In this document: in pieces, positions 36,341 through 44,312 of the stretch
Position numbering within the stretch: position 1 is the stretch's first letter
How the letters are laid out: each line of letters starts with the position of its first letter
Assembly: GCF_900142975.1 (NCBI RefSeq)
Contig: NZ_LT670848.1
Span: 682,001-746,000 of the forward strand
Length of the DNA: 64,000 nucleotides
Source of the DNA: Salegentibacter salegens
Lineage (GTDB): Bacteria > Bacteroidota > Bacteroidia > Flavobacteriales > Flavobacteriaceae
Reading direction: 5' to 3'
The notes under the pieces: model-generated
The model's input: the letters and a program-made list of their open reading frames with translations, nothing else
The model's database searches: none
Told to the model about the DNA's origin: nothing
Position numbers and translations under genes: made by a program

Positions 36341-36385
36341 TTGACAACTATCAGTTGATGTATTTGATTTGACAATATTTGTCAA
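36341..36385 (-). promoter_or_regulatory. TTGACAA operator cluster before the XRE gene
   Basis: The palindrome TTGACAA-N3-TTGTCAA (36369-36385) and a third half-site TTGACAA at 36341-36347 lie directly upstream of the chosen start. They are the natural binding site for the XRE protein and would autoregulate the R-M operon. This supports the downstream start. Confidence 0.6.
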
Positions 36386-36792
36386 TTATAACGAAAATTC
36401 CAAGAACGAATTCAAATTGATGTTAAGGAGTTATTAACAACTGTAAAATTGCCTTTTGTTTTAATCGTATTGGTCAGCTGATGATTGCACCACCATTTAC
36501 ACCACCTATTGCACCACCACGTTTTATTAGACGACAAAGTGTGGTAGCCTCATATTTATCTCTGAGGATAGATTCAATTCGGGACGCAGTGAGTCCCGAA
36601 TTGGGAAAGCGTTAAATTAGTGGTAAAAGGTCCACTTTTTCTTTGAACAAGTATCGATCGCACCTTTACATAAATCTGCTCAAAAACTCGCCTGTAAATC
36701 AGCTAGTTAAATCCATATTTGTGTTTTAAAATGAGATATGGAACCGTTTTGTGGGTATTGAAATTGTTCCTTACGGAATATACAGCGCCAAC
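36386..36792. other. Gap with fragment of a second DUF1016 gene
   Basis: No intact gene is present. From about 36550 to 36615 the minus strand reads AFPIRDSLRPELN, matching FPIRDTVRPELS of the DUF1016 gene, and the bases CAATTCGGGAC-7-GTCCCGAATTG (36575-36603) form a perfect 11-bp hairpin that is also found in that gene. The fragment continues for a few residues and ends. It looks like a decayed copy of a DUF1016 gene. At about 36485-36520 GCACCACC is repeated. Confidence 0.5.
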
Positions 36793-37614
36793 TTAAAAAA
36801 GAGAAGTTTGGATTTCAATATCTGGTGTAAAAGTGCCAATTATCATAAATGGATTTTTGGAACGGTAGTGAAAGGCTTTTGTAGTGCCTAAATAGAGATG
36901 AATATCCTTTTTCAGTGCAAAATAATTAAAGTATTTTTCTTTTACTTTTTCGACTGCTATAGCTTCATTTCCTTCTGCGGCTGCAAGCGTGTTACGATAC
37001 AATTGTCCAATTTCCCAATCTTCAATCATCATAGTACTGGATATCCCATTCTCATCTTCAATAACGTATGAAAACTTGTATGGAAGTTTTTCAACTACCT
37101 CGAAAGAAAGTTCTTCCATATCAAATAGATTTCCTTGGTCGTTCAATGCTTTTAACTGGTCGAGTTTTTTCTTATCCCATTCTGCCGATACCTTTTCAAC
37201 TTTGAAATCGGTAATCTTAGTAGGTTTAAAGACAGCCAATGATGTGCAGATTTTCTTATCGTGAGCTTCACTAATGAGTGCCTTTATATCAGTGTGGACA
37301 TTCTTGAGAACAATCCGTTTACGTTTGTACCAATTCCCCTTTGTATCAATACTATCCAATAACGCTATGGGCGTTTCAATGGTCGCAGGACGATAGCTTT
37401 CTGGTCTGAAGTCCTTATCATTTTTTATTATGTCAAGTTCTATCCATTGATATTTCTTATACTTCTCGTCGTGTTTGAGTTTACGAAAAGGTATTGGGTA
37501 TAAGCGAATCCAAGTTCCATCTTCAAGAAATCCAGCTGTGCAGACCAGTTCGCCATATGTTCCTGAAAGGGATGGATAAGTCTTAACTGTAACCAATACT
37601 TTAGTTAGGGCCAT
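36793..37614 (-). CDS. Uncharacterised partner of the DUF488 protein
   Basis: The 273 residues begin LTKVLVTVKTYPSLSGTYGE, then LVCTAGFLEDGTWIRLYPIP. I recall this type as a companion of DUF488 genes in many bacteria but know no function. There is a mixed alpha/beta N-terminal part and a C-terminal domain with DIHLYLGTTKAFHYRS and MIIGTFTP. It has no signal or membrane segment. It starts 3 bases after the DUF488 gene, so the two are translated from one message and very likely act together. The shared strand with the restriction operon places it in a defence region, an inference from context. Confidence 0.6.
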   Translation of the reverse strand: MALTKVLVTVKTYPSLSGTYGELVCTAGFLEDGTWIRLYPIPFRKLKHDEKYKKYQWIELDIIKNDKDFRPESYRPATIETPIALLDSIDTKGNWYKRKRIVLKNVHTDIKALISEAHDKKICTSLAVFKPTKITDFKVEKVSAEWDKKKLDQLKALNDQGNLFDMEELSFEVVEKLPYKFSYVIEDENGISSTMMIEDWEIGQLYRNTLAAAEGNEAIAVEKVKEKYFNYFALKKDIHLYLGTTKAFHYRSKNPFMIIGTFTPDIEIQTSLF

Positions 37615-37617
37615 TTT

Positions 37618-38502
37618 TTAAATATGCTTTAATTCGTATTTGAAAACAGGGGATGTTTTAAGTTTTTCAGCAAGGTGTGTTCTATGGCATTGACAAGTAT
37701 CGGCCTCAAAACACGTAAGAGCTATTCTTTTGTGTTTTTTCAATAGCGCAAGGATTTGAGTTTGATTTTCAGTAGTTTCCTTTAAAACAGTTGCTTTATA
37801 TTCATCGAAAAGAACATCATAATCTGCTTGGTTATTTAGTTCTCGTCTTTTACTCGAATCGATACCTACCTCGGGTATATGAATATACTCGATGCCCAAT
37901 CTATTGCAAAAGCCACTCAACAATTTTTTACTAAAACCATATTTTTGGCTCAATGGATTGCGCCTCACATCAACAAGCAGCTTAACATTATTTTTTATTA
38001 GTCTATTCAAGTATTCCTCTAGAGAAATACCCTCATATCCAATAGTAAACAAGACGGTTGCTTCTTCATTAGGCCGAGCCTCAATTACTCTTTTATAAAG
38101 CCTTTCAGGAAGGATTTTTTCTGCTATAGAGCTATTGGTTGCATAATAAGGAAAATTGATATAGGTATGTTTTGTAATGACATCCGTTTTCATTCCACCA
38201 TACCGCTCAAAAGTCTCGTCCACAAGTTTTTGGTCACTTGCAGTTAATTCATTAAAATACTTTTTCTTCGTATTGAGACCATAGCTTTTATCCTTGGTTG
38301 TTAACCAATCGTGTTTTACCATAGCCTGAAGATCGGCTTTTAAGGAGTAGGAATAACAGCCATAACGGTAGGGAACAAAGTCATAATTAGGTTTCTTCTG
38401 CATTTGGGTAAGCAAAAAAACTAACTTTTGAAGGCGAGTACTTTCTAACCCATCTTCAAATTTTTCCATTAACGCAAAGACTATTTTTCTCCTATAAAAC
38501 AT
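37618..38502 (-). CDS. SocA/Panacea-like plus DUF488 fusion protein
   Basis: This 294-residue protein has two parts. The first 130 residues (RRKIVFALMEKFEDGLESTR, LQKLVFLLTQM, VPYRYGCYSYSLKADLQAM) resemble the DUF4065/SocA fold found in antitoxins. The rest is DUF488: TIGYEGISLEEYLNRL, KLLVDVRRNPLSQKYGFSKK, IEYIHIPEVG and LTCFEADTCQCHRTHLAEKL, with its conserved E-x-D-x-C-x-C-H-R cluster. DUF488 proteins are thought to bind nucleotides or RNA, but their reaction is not established. It is followed by the unknown partner 3 bases later and preceded by a promoter-like box. Confidence 0.75.
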   Translation of the reverse strand: MFYRRKIVFALMEKFEDGLESTRLQKLVFLLTQMQKKPNYDFVPYRYGCYSYSLKADLQAMVKHDWLTTKDKSYGLNTKKKYFNELTASDQKLVDETFERYGGMKTDVITKHTYINFPYYATNSSIAEKILPERLYKRVIEARPNEEATVLFTIGYEGISLEEYLNRLIKNNVKLLVDVRRNPLSQKYGFSKKLLSGFCNRLGIEYIHIPEVGIDSSKRRELNNQADYDVLFDEYKATVLKETTENQTQILALLKKHKRIALTCFEADTCQCHRTHLAEKLKTSPVFKYELKHI

Positions 38503-38506
38503 AATG

Positions 38507-38538
38507 CAAAACTACCGATAACTAAGACCAATTAACAA
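38507..38538 (-). promoter_or_regulatory. Promoter of the DUF488 pair, probably leaderless
   Basis: On the minus strand, TTG - 21 bases - TAGTTTTG fits the Bacteroidota promoter. The -7 box ends 4 bases before the ATG at 38502, so the transcript would begin at or close to the start codon. Confidence 0.45.
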
Positions 38539-38588
38539 TTTATTCTACTTTGATTTTAATTAACTATTTGTGAAATTGGTAGCAAGTA

Positions 38589-40172
38589 TTATTTATTAAA
38601 AATAGACCTCGCCTCCTCATAAATCCTTTCAAAATTCGCCTCTAAATCTGCATTAGAAAATTCTTTTGCACACTGTGGAAATTCCCTCTCAATCTTCTGC
38701 AACTTAAACTGAACTTTTTTATCCTTCCCATCGGCATACGTAATAAACTCTCCCTGCTTCAATCGAAAGAAAACATCCGCTCTTATTTTTGGAATTTCCT
38801 TCTCTCCTATTGTGACGCGCGTATCAAAGTCAAGGTTATAACCCCGGCTTACGCTTTTTGTTGGATCTTTAACTATCTCGAAGAAACGTTCGTAATATTT
38901 CGCGGTGTCCGGATCGTTGACCTTTCCGAAAAACTGATAAGAAAGGTTACTTAAAATTGCCTTGCTTGCTTTGTCGCCATACATTATATCGTTCTGAATC
39001 TTGTCCTGCATCACATAAATCGTTGCGATGTCATAACTCCGTAATGTTGCGGGAATACGATGCATATTCAATAAGCGAATTGTGGGAGCCTCTTCCATCA
39101 GTAAGAAAGACGGTTTGGAATTTCGAACACTCATTTGCTTGGTAATCGTATGGATGATCGTAGCGATTACAGGCGAATAAGAAGTGTCAAATTTTGGATT
39201 GTTCACTATGGAAATGATTGCTGGATTATCTTCACTATTTATATTCAATGGCACTTCGTCTGAGGATAGTGCCATAAATATCCTTTGAGTACTTATTCGT
39301 TTCAGCGCATTTGCCAAGGTGCTTTTTACTCCTGCGGTCTGCCTTTCTGAATCTTTGCCACTAATAAAAGCGTCTGCCATTGCCCTGGATGTGGTATTGG
39401 TTTCCAAAAACTGGATAAGGCTATCCGTGTCCAGAAACTGATATATAGCAATCAAATGGGGAAGTGTACAGAATTGGGGATACGTAGTTTTTAGTTTCCA
39501 AATCAATCCACCAATTAATCCTTCCGCAGCATCATTGAAAAATTTGGTCGTTCCACTTGTTCCGGATTCTCGCTGTTCCAATAGGTTTTCAATTAACACC
39601 CTTGACACCTCATTTACGCTTTCCTCATTCTCTAAATAACGTGGAGCTATAGGATTTACTCTGTGAATGATTTTATCAAAGGAAACGACCTTAAATGGGA
39701 TTTCACCATCCTTGAATAGGGGGTAGGCCATTTCGGTAAGTTCAAAATCTTTGTAGTCGTGAATGATCCCGCAGAACTTATACTTTTGAAAATGCTTTAG
39801 AAAACCATAAATTACGCTTTCCGTTTTACCACTTCCGGCGGAACCAATAACGGATGCACCACGTTTGATGTTTTCTAGTTTAAAATTTCCTTTGGTTGTG
39901 GGAAAGTTAACCCGATATTTTATGTCCTCGTTTTTGGGCCTATCAGTTTTATGCAAAAACACATACATCCCTACATTAATTAATGTCAGAGGGCTGACCA
40001 AATAAAGTGCTATTAATACCAATGATGTTTCTTCATTTAAATAAAACACAAGAGCACCAAGCATTATAAAATTGACAAGGAAGGCATATCTGCTTACCCG
40101 ATACAATCCATAGAAAACAGTACTGGCAAAACCAATAAGAAAAAGCACCATTAAAAAATTGTCCATTTCCAT
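38589..40172 (-). CDS. mobC: Type IV coupling protein (MobC/VirD4-like)
   Basis: This 527-residue membrane-anchored ATPase brings the relaxase-DNA complex to the channel. Helices lie at residues 5-25, 30-45 and 50-75 (the hydrophobic FLMVLFLIGFASTVF start). Walker A is VIGSAGSGKTESVIYG (residues 108-120), and Walker B is SFLLMEEAPTIRLL. The motif ATIYVMQDKIQNDIMYGD in the C-terminal half is typical of coupling proteins. It closely follows the relaxase (9 bases), the normal mobA-B-C order, and is complete. Confidence 0.9.
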   Translation of the reverse strand: MEMDNFLMVLFLIGFASTVFYGLYRVSRYAFLVNFIMLGALVFYLNEETSLVLIALYLVSPLTLINVGMYVFLHKTDRPKNEDIKYRVNFPTTKGNFKLENIKRGASVIGSAGSGKTESVIYGFLKHFQKYKFCGIIHDYKDFELTEMAYPLFKDGEIPFKVVSFDKIIHRVNPIAPRYLENEESVNEVSRVLIENLLEQRESGTSGTTKFFNDAAEGLIGGLIWKLKTTYPQFCTLPHLIAIYQFLDTDSLIQFLETNTTSRAMADAFISGKDSERQTAGVKSTLANALKRISTQRIFMALSSDEVPLNINSEDNPAIISIVNNPKFDTSYSPVIATIIHTITKQMSVRNSKPSFLLMEEAPTIRLLNMHRIPATLRSYDIATIYVMQDKIQNDIMYGDKASKAILSNLSYQFFGKVNDPDTAKYYERFFEIVKDPTKSVSRGYNLDFDTRVTIGEKEIPKIRADVFFRLKQGEFITYADGKDKKVQFKLQKIEREFPQCAKEFSNADLEANFERIYEEARSIFNK

Positions 40173-40181
40173 AATGTTAAT

Positions 40182-41213
40182 TTAGATTCCTATAGAACTT
40201 GATTTGATGGCCACTTCCGCACCACGTCGCAGCCTGTTAAATATTTTCATTGCCAGTTGTGCTTGTGTGACAGGAATAGTCGGCATCATCGGAATGCCCG
40301 CTTTACCCATTATTTTAAACGCCAATGCTTTTTCATTGGTGGGTAATTTCATCAATGATGCAAAGTAAATTTTCGGATTTTTTATGAAATCCTTTCTTGC
40401 CTTGTAGGTCTCGGCTAAGTTTCTTTGGTAGCCAAAAGTTTTATCAAAGGTTTTTTCGGCACTCGTAAAAAACTTATCACGGTCAAAACCCCGCTTTACC
40501 GTCTTACCATTCAATTCAACATCGGAAGCTTTGTATTTGCTTCCTGGGGACAAGCTGAATTTATTAGACGAATCTTTCCGACTCATAATAATATGGATGT
40601 GGCTTTGGCTGCCTTCCTTTTGCATTCCCTGCACGATCCGTTTTCCGTTTTGTTGATTGGGAGCTCCCTTTTCCAAATTTGCGATTTCCCGTTCCATTTT
40701 TTTGATATTACCGGGGAGTTCGCCACGCTCCACTTTTCGGATATCATTTTTTAGCTGAAGTATTTTTGTGGCAAAGGGTTGGTTCTGTTTAACATGTTTA
40801 TCCGTTCCCTTAAATGTCCGTTGATGCTCAATTTTTGCATAATACTTTATGTCATCAATATTGATCGGTCGCCCTTTGATTTCCCGGTTAAAGGAAACCA
40901 CATAATCCTTCATCAGCTCGCGGGTATATCTTTTCAGATCTTCGCTGTGGTTCTGCAAACGGTTCAGTTCATATTTTGAAGGGCTGACGGTTACGGAATA
41001 AAACCTCGGTTCGGTCTTTTCCAATTTTGCGGTGTTGCTATCGATTTCCCTGACCACTTCCTCGGCCGAAATCTCATCGCCGTATTGGTTGAAAAAATGC
41101 TCCAGTTCCTCTTGTTCCAATCCCTGGTTTTCCTTTTCCAGATAGCCCACAAAATCCGCTGAACTTTTGGAATAATTTCCTCCCATTTTTTGTGGTGTGA
41201 TCGTGATGTACAT
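40182..41213 (-). CDS. mobB: MobB-type relaxase (DUF5712 / BfmB-like)
   Basis: The 343 residues begin MYITITPQKMGGNYSKSS; KYYAKIEHQRTFKGTDKHV and the histidine motif SQSHIHIIMSRKD (around residues 205-217) follow. The layout matches Bacteroidota relaxases that nick at oriT and pilot the single strand. The catalytic tyrosine is one of several near the N-terminus (Y13, Y29) and cannot be fixed. The operon order accessory protein, relaxase, coupling protein is standard. It is complete. Confidence 0.85.
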   Translation of the reverse strand: MYITITPQKMGGNYSKSSADFVGYLEKENQGLEQEELEHFFNQYGDEISAEEVVREIDSNTAKLEKTEPRFYSVTVSPSKYELNRLQNHSEDLKRYTRELMKDYVVSFNREIKGRPINIDDIKYYAKIEHQRTFKGTDKHVKQNQPFATKILQLKNDIRKVERGELPGNIKKMEREIANLEKGAPNQQNGKRIVQGMQKEGSQSHIHIIMSRKDSSNKFSLSPGSKYKASDVELNGKTVKRGFDRDKFFTSAEKTFDKTFGYQRNLAETYKARKDFIKNPKIYFASLMKLPTNEKALAFKIMGKAGIPMMPTIPVTQAQLAMKIFNRLRRGAEVAIKSSSIGI

Positions 41214-41225
41214 AGCTTCAAATTT

Positions 41226-41642
41226 TTAAAGTTCTTTACTGGTATTTCGCTTTTCTTGAAACCGAACTTCCTTCCTTTCCTCCGTAAATTTCTTTTCCAG
41301 AATGAGAGGTTTCTTTTTGGGTTCTTCAGCCTGGAAAAGTGACTCCATCATCGCCACGGTCGGTTTGGTTTGGGTCTTTTCCATGTCCCTCATTATGGCA
41401 ATTACTGCATTGATTCTTTTGAGAAGTTTGGCCTCGATCGTCCTCCCGGTAGGGCCCAATTTTTCACGTGGCGAGATTTCGTTGCAGAAGAAAAAATCGA
41501 GCATCGTGGCCATCGCTTCGGTGTGCGATTTGAAATGAGTTTTGGAAAATTCCTGAAAACGTTTGGCTGTTGCCCGCTTAAACCTGATTGTGATGAATGA
41601 GTCCATTTCTTTCGCTTTTTTGTGCATTTGACGTAAATCCAT
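41226..41642 (-). CDS. BfmA/BtgA-family mobilisation accessory protein
   Basis: The 138 residues include a ribbon-helix-helix-like start (SFITIRFKRATAKRFQEFSK, then SHTEAMATMLDFFF) and a charged tail. BfmA/BtgA proteins bind oriT and help the relaxase nick. It is the first gene of the mob operon (12 bases before mobB) and faces the non-coding region 41643-42056, the best oriT candidate. It is complete. Confidence 0.8.
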   Translation of the reverse strand: MDLRQMHKKAKEMDSFITIRFKRATAKRFQEFSKTHFKSHTEAMATMLDFFFCNEISPREKLGPTGRTIEAKLLKRINAVIAIMRDMEKTQTKPTVAMMESLFQAEEPKKKPLILEKKFTEERKEVRFQEKRNTSKEL

Positions 41643-42001
41643 CCCTATTTACAGGCTGTTTCAGGGCATTTGACGCAAATTGAAGAAACCTATATAATCC
41701 ATTAATTTTCAAAGGATTGAAAATCAATGGATTAAATCAGAAAAGGAATATATAACGTGGCTTTGCCCGTTACCCTCTTGCTATTCCTTTTCGTCCCGCC
41801 AAGCGGGACAAAAATTTCATACAATTTGACTAAACGCCAATTGCCATTTTCGGAATTGAAAAATTCCTGTATGTAAAATATAGATGGATATAGCTACCAG
41901 CGAAAGTCAAAAATAGGATAGCTATATAAAATTATGTATGCTGAATTTCAGCATTTTAAATATACATCTTTTAATACATAAATTGAAAATTTATCCCATA
42001 A
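41643..42001. other. Candidate oriT region
   Basis: There is no gene in these 359 bases. They contain several inverted repeats: AATCCATTAATTTTCAA - 4 - TTGAAAATCAATGGATT (41696-41733, 16 of 17 paired), GTCCCGC - 3 - GCGGGAC (41793-41809), and ATGCTGA - 3 - TCAGCAT (about 41938-41955). The position directly upstream of the mob operon and the stems make this the likely transfer origin. The nick site cannot be read. Confidence 0.45.
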
Positions 42002-42030
42002 AAAAAGATCCGGACTCGCCAGATCTTTTT
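42002..42030 (-). terminator. Terminator of radC
   Basis: AAAAAGATC - 11 - GATCTTTTT is a symmetrical hairpin with A and T runs on either side, 27 bases after the radC stop. It would end transcription from the radC side. Confidence 0.7.
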
Positions 42031-42056
42031 AAAGTTTTTAATTTAAGAAGCTAAGA

Positions 42057-42219
42057 TTACAGAATCCCTTCATCTGCAAAAGAGAAGTAATCCCCATCTG
42101 GAATAATGATGAGATGATCCAATAGTTTTACATCCAAAAAATTACCCGCATTTTTGATTTTATTCGTCAGTTGCTTATCTGCTTCACTGGGTTTTAAATT
42201 TCCCGATGGATGGTTATGG
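42057..42219 (-). pseudogene. radC: RadC/JAB-domain protein, 3' part (split by RIT)
   Basis: The minus strand reads AHNHPSGNLKPSEADK across the seam, then LTNKIKNAGNFLDVKLLDHL, IIIPDGDYFSFADEGIL and stop. This is the metal-binding JAMM/JAB motif (HNHPSGN...D) of RadC proteins, common near ssb genes in mobile elements. Joined to the 5' part at 45735-46025, after removing the RIT and one ATGG copy, it gives an in-frame 149-residue protein. It is untranslatable alone. Confidence 0.9.
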
Positions 42220-42221
42220 CC

Positions 42222-42330
42222 ATTATGTAAAGCTTTACATAAATTGCATTATGCAAACTAAATGGATATGTAAAGTAAACAGCTCTACCTGCTTAATTCA
42301 GTGGTCTATTCCCCAGAATACTTTACATAA
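42222..42330. repeat. Recombinase-site-like repeats, RIT left end
   Basis: The perfect palindrome TTATGTAAAGCTTTACATAA lies at 42223-42242, TTGCATTATGCAA at 42244-42256, ATATGTAAAG at 42267-42275 and CTTTACATAA at 42321-42330. They match the repeats at the right end and are probably recombinase binding sites. Confidence 0.8.
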
Positions 42331-42334
42331 CCTT

Positions 42335-43348
42335 TTAAAATTTCTTCAGCCACATCATCAAATTTTCATTTTTTGTCCAGTTGGCTGTTTCATCCGGATT
42401 GATATTCACGTATGCTTTTTCCAAGGCTTTCCGTTTTTGTTTGGAATCTGCCCTGGCATAGATTTCTGTAGTTTGAACGGAAACATGACCCAGTATATCC
42501 CGAATATACACCAGGTTCACTCCAGCTTGTAGTAAGTGCATTGCTTTAGAGTGTCGAAGGGAATGACAGCTTATTTTATCAGGAAGCATCATTTTATTTG
42601 CTGCCCTTGCCTTTTTAAAATATTTCTGGACAATGTAATGAATCCCAGCACGTGTGAGTTTTTCTTTTCTACTATTAAAGAATAATGGATACATATTGGC
42701 AGAAGCTGTATCCAACCGGTTCTCCTTTAAATAGTTTTTAAGGTGGCCGGTTTGGGCATCCAGCATGGGTACCACACGGGCTTTCTTTCCCTTACCAATA
42801 ATTTTGATGACAGGCGGAGTGTCAAGTCTTAACATAGATGGGGTCAGGTCAATGATTTCCTGTACCCTGGCTCCAGTATCGTACATTAAAGACAATAGCG
42901 CCAAGTCCCTTCGGCCTTTCAGTGTAGTGTGGTCGGGTTGTTGCAGTAACAGTTTCATTGCCTCAATAGTTAGGTAGGTAATAGATTTATTCTGAGATCT
43001 TTTAAACCTAATGGACAAAATATTCTGGCATTGATATAGATGTTCCAGGCTTTCTTGTTGTAGGAACCTGTAGAAGGAGTGGATAGCCGCCAAACGGGCA
43101 TTACGGGTAGCGTTTCCACAATTCCTTATATTTTGTAACCAGTCAAGGTATTCCAGGATCACTTTTTTGGTTACCTTATCTAATGTTAGTTTCTCTATTT
43201 TTATTTTTTTTTCCTTCTGAAGGAATTCAATTAATAAAACAAAGGTATCTCGATATGCTATAATCGTATTATTACTGACTCCTTTTTCGTGGGGCAGGTA
43301 TCTGGATACAAAATCAGAGATATACTTGGAAAAATCAGTTGGCTTCAT
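42335..43348 (-). CDS. RIT tyrosine recombinase, third gene
   Basis: About 337 residues from the ATG at 43348 (MKPTDFSKYISDFVSRYLPH); a longer frame from 43372 would overlap the previous gene further. It has a SAM-like core-binding domain (NTIIAYRDTFVLLIEFLQ) and a catalytic domain with the first arginine in YDTGARVQEIIDL, CHSLRHSKAMHLL, GHVSVQTTEIYARAD and the tyrosine in EIYAR. All key residues R-H-x-x-R-H-Y are present. It overlaps the previous gene by 14 bases, as RIT genes do. Confidence 0.9.
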   Translation of the reverse strand: MKPTDFSKYISDFVSRYLPHEKGVSNNTIIAYRDTFVLLIEFLQKEKKIKIEKLTLDKVTKKVILEYLDWLQNIRNCGNATRNARLAAIHSFYRFLQQESLEHLYQCQNILSIRFKRSQNKSITYLTIEAMKLLLQQPDHTTLKGRRDLALLSLMYDTGARVQEIIDLTPSMLRLDTPPVIKIIGKGKKARVVPMLDAQTGHLKNYLKENRLDTASANMYPLFFNSRKEKLTRAGIHYIVQKYFKKARAANKMMLPDKISCHSLRHSKAMHLLQAGVNLVYIRDILGHVSVQTTEIYARADSKQKRKALEKAYVNINPDETANWTKNENLMMWLKKF

Positions 43349-44312
43349 AGTTCTTATATTTAGGGAATACATCCAAACAGGTCATATCTATTTCCTTGAT
43401 CAAATCTGGGTACATATTGGCAGTAAGCCTTACATAATGATTGGTAGCACCTAATGATCCATGCCCTAGATAATTGGAAAGAATAGGCAGGGAAGCATAA
43501 AGGTCTACACCAGCTTCAGCCATACAAGCCAGAGAAGTAACCGCAAAAGTATGACGTAGATCATGGAGACGCGGGGCCTGGTTTTCTCCCGTATGGTAAA
43601 TAGCTGCATTGTTCAAACACTTTTTAAACCAGCTTCTTACCCCTTGGCCACATTTAGTTCCATTGCTGCCAACAAAGAAGTATTCCAAGCGATCCTTGTA
43701 GGGAAGTTGTTCCCTGTAATGCCTATATTCTTTACAAACAGCAACCAGTGAAGTTGAAATAGGAATAATTCGCTCCTTCCCATTCTTGGAATCTTTTATT
43801 CGTAAATAATTTTCTTCCAGGTTTACGTCTTCAACTGTCATGACAAGGGCTTCTCCAATACGCACCCCTGTTGCGTATAATACCCTAAGCAATGCCGGCA
43901 TACACATTAAAGAGGAATGCATATTCCTTTGTACTAGCCTTAATTCATCAGCGGCTTTAAATATGGCATTAATTTCTTTTGATGAATAAATGTAGGGGAC
44001 AAAGGTGCTTTTAGGGTGCCGGGGAAGTTTAGGTATATATGAGGGAATACCAATATCGCATAGATAAGAAGAAAATAGTGCAAGATGCCTTATTCTATCG
44101 TACCGGTAAATCTCAGATTTATTGCTTCGTTCTTCTCCCCATTTCTGGGTAAACTCCTTAGTGATTCCCTTAGTTTTTTCATTACGCTGATGGGCTAGCT
44201 GATCAATTTGGAATAAGATAATTTTCCCAGTAGTAAATTTAAAACCCAGCTTTGTTTTCATAGCGATGAATTGCGCTATGGTCGGGCCGTATATGCTATC
44301 ATAATTAGTCAT
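43335..44312 (-). CDS. RIT tyrosine recombinase, second gene
   Basis: The start ATG at 44312 is preceded by AGGAGG, a true Shine-Dalgarno rare in this phylum; the longer frame from 44396 lacks support. The product is about 325 residues. The arginine is in LYATGVRIGEAL, then LHDLRHTFAVTSL, and the active tyrosine is in GHGSLGATNHYVRLT. It is related to but distinct from its two neighbours. Its first 8 bases overlap the end of the first gene (ATGACTAA), so the three proteins are made together and probably act as a complex. Confidence 0.9.
   Translation of the reverse strand: MTNYDSIYGPTIAQFIAMKTKLGFKFTTGKIILFQIDQLAHQRNEKTKGITKEFTQKWGEERSNKSEIYRYDRIRHLALFSSYLCDIGIPSYIPKLPRHPKSTFVPYIYSSKEINAIFKAADELRLVQRNMHSSLMCMPALLRVLYATGVRIGEALVMTVEDVNLEENYLRIKDSKNGKERIIPISTSLVAVCKEYRHYREQLPYKDRLEYFFVGSNGTKCGQGVRSWFKKCLNNAAIYHTGENQAPRLHDLRHTFAVTSLACMAEAGVDLYASLPILSNYLGHGSLGATNHYVRLTANMYPDLIKEIDMTCLDVFPKYKNYEAN

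Noticed and set aside
40991..41221. 76-residue frame overlapping the relaxase start
   Set aside because: Out-of-frame shadow of mobB.
42206..42532. 108-residue plus-strand frame at the RIT left end
   Set aside because: It covers the end repeats and is antisense to the third recombinase.
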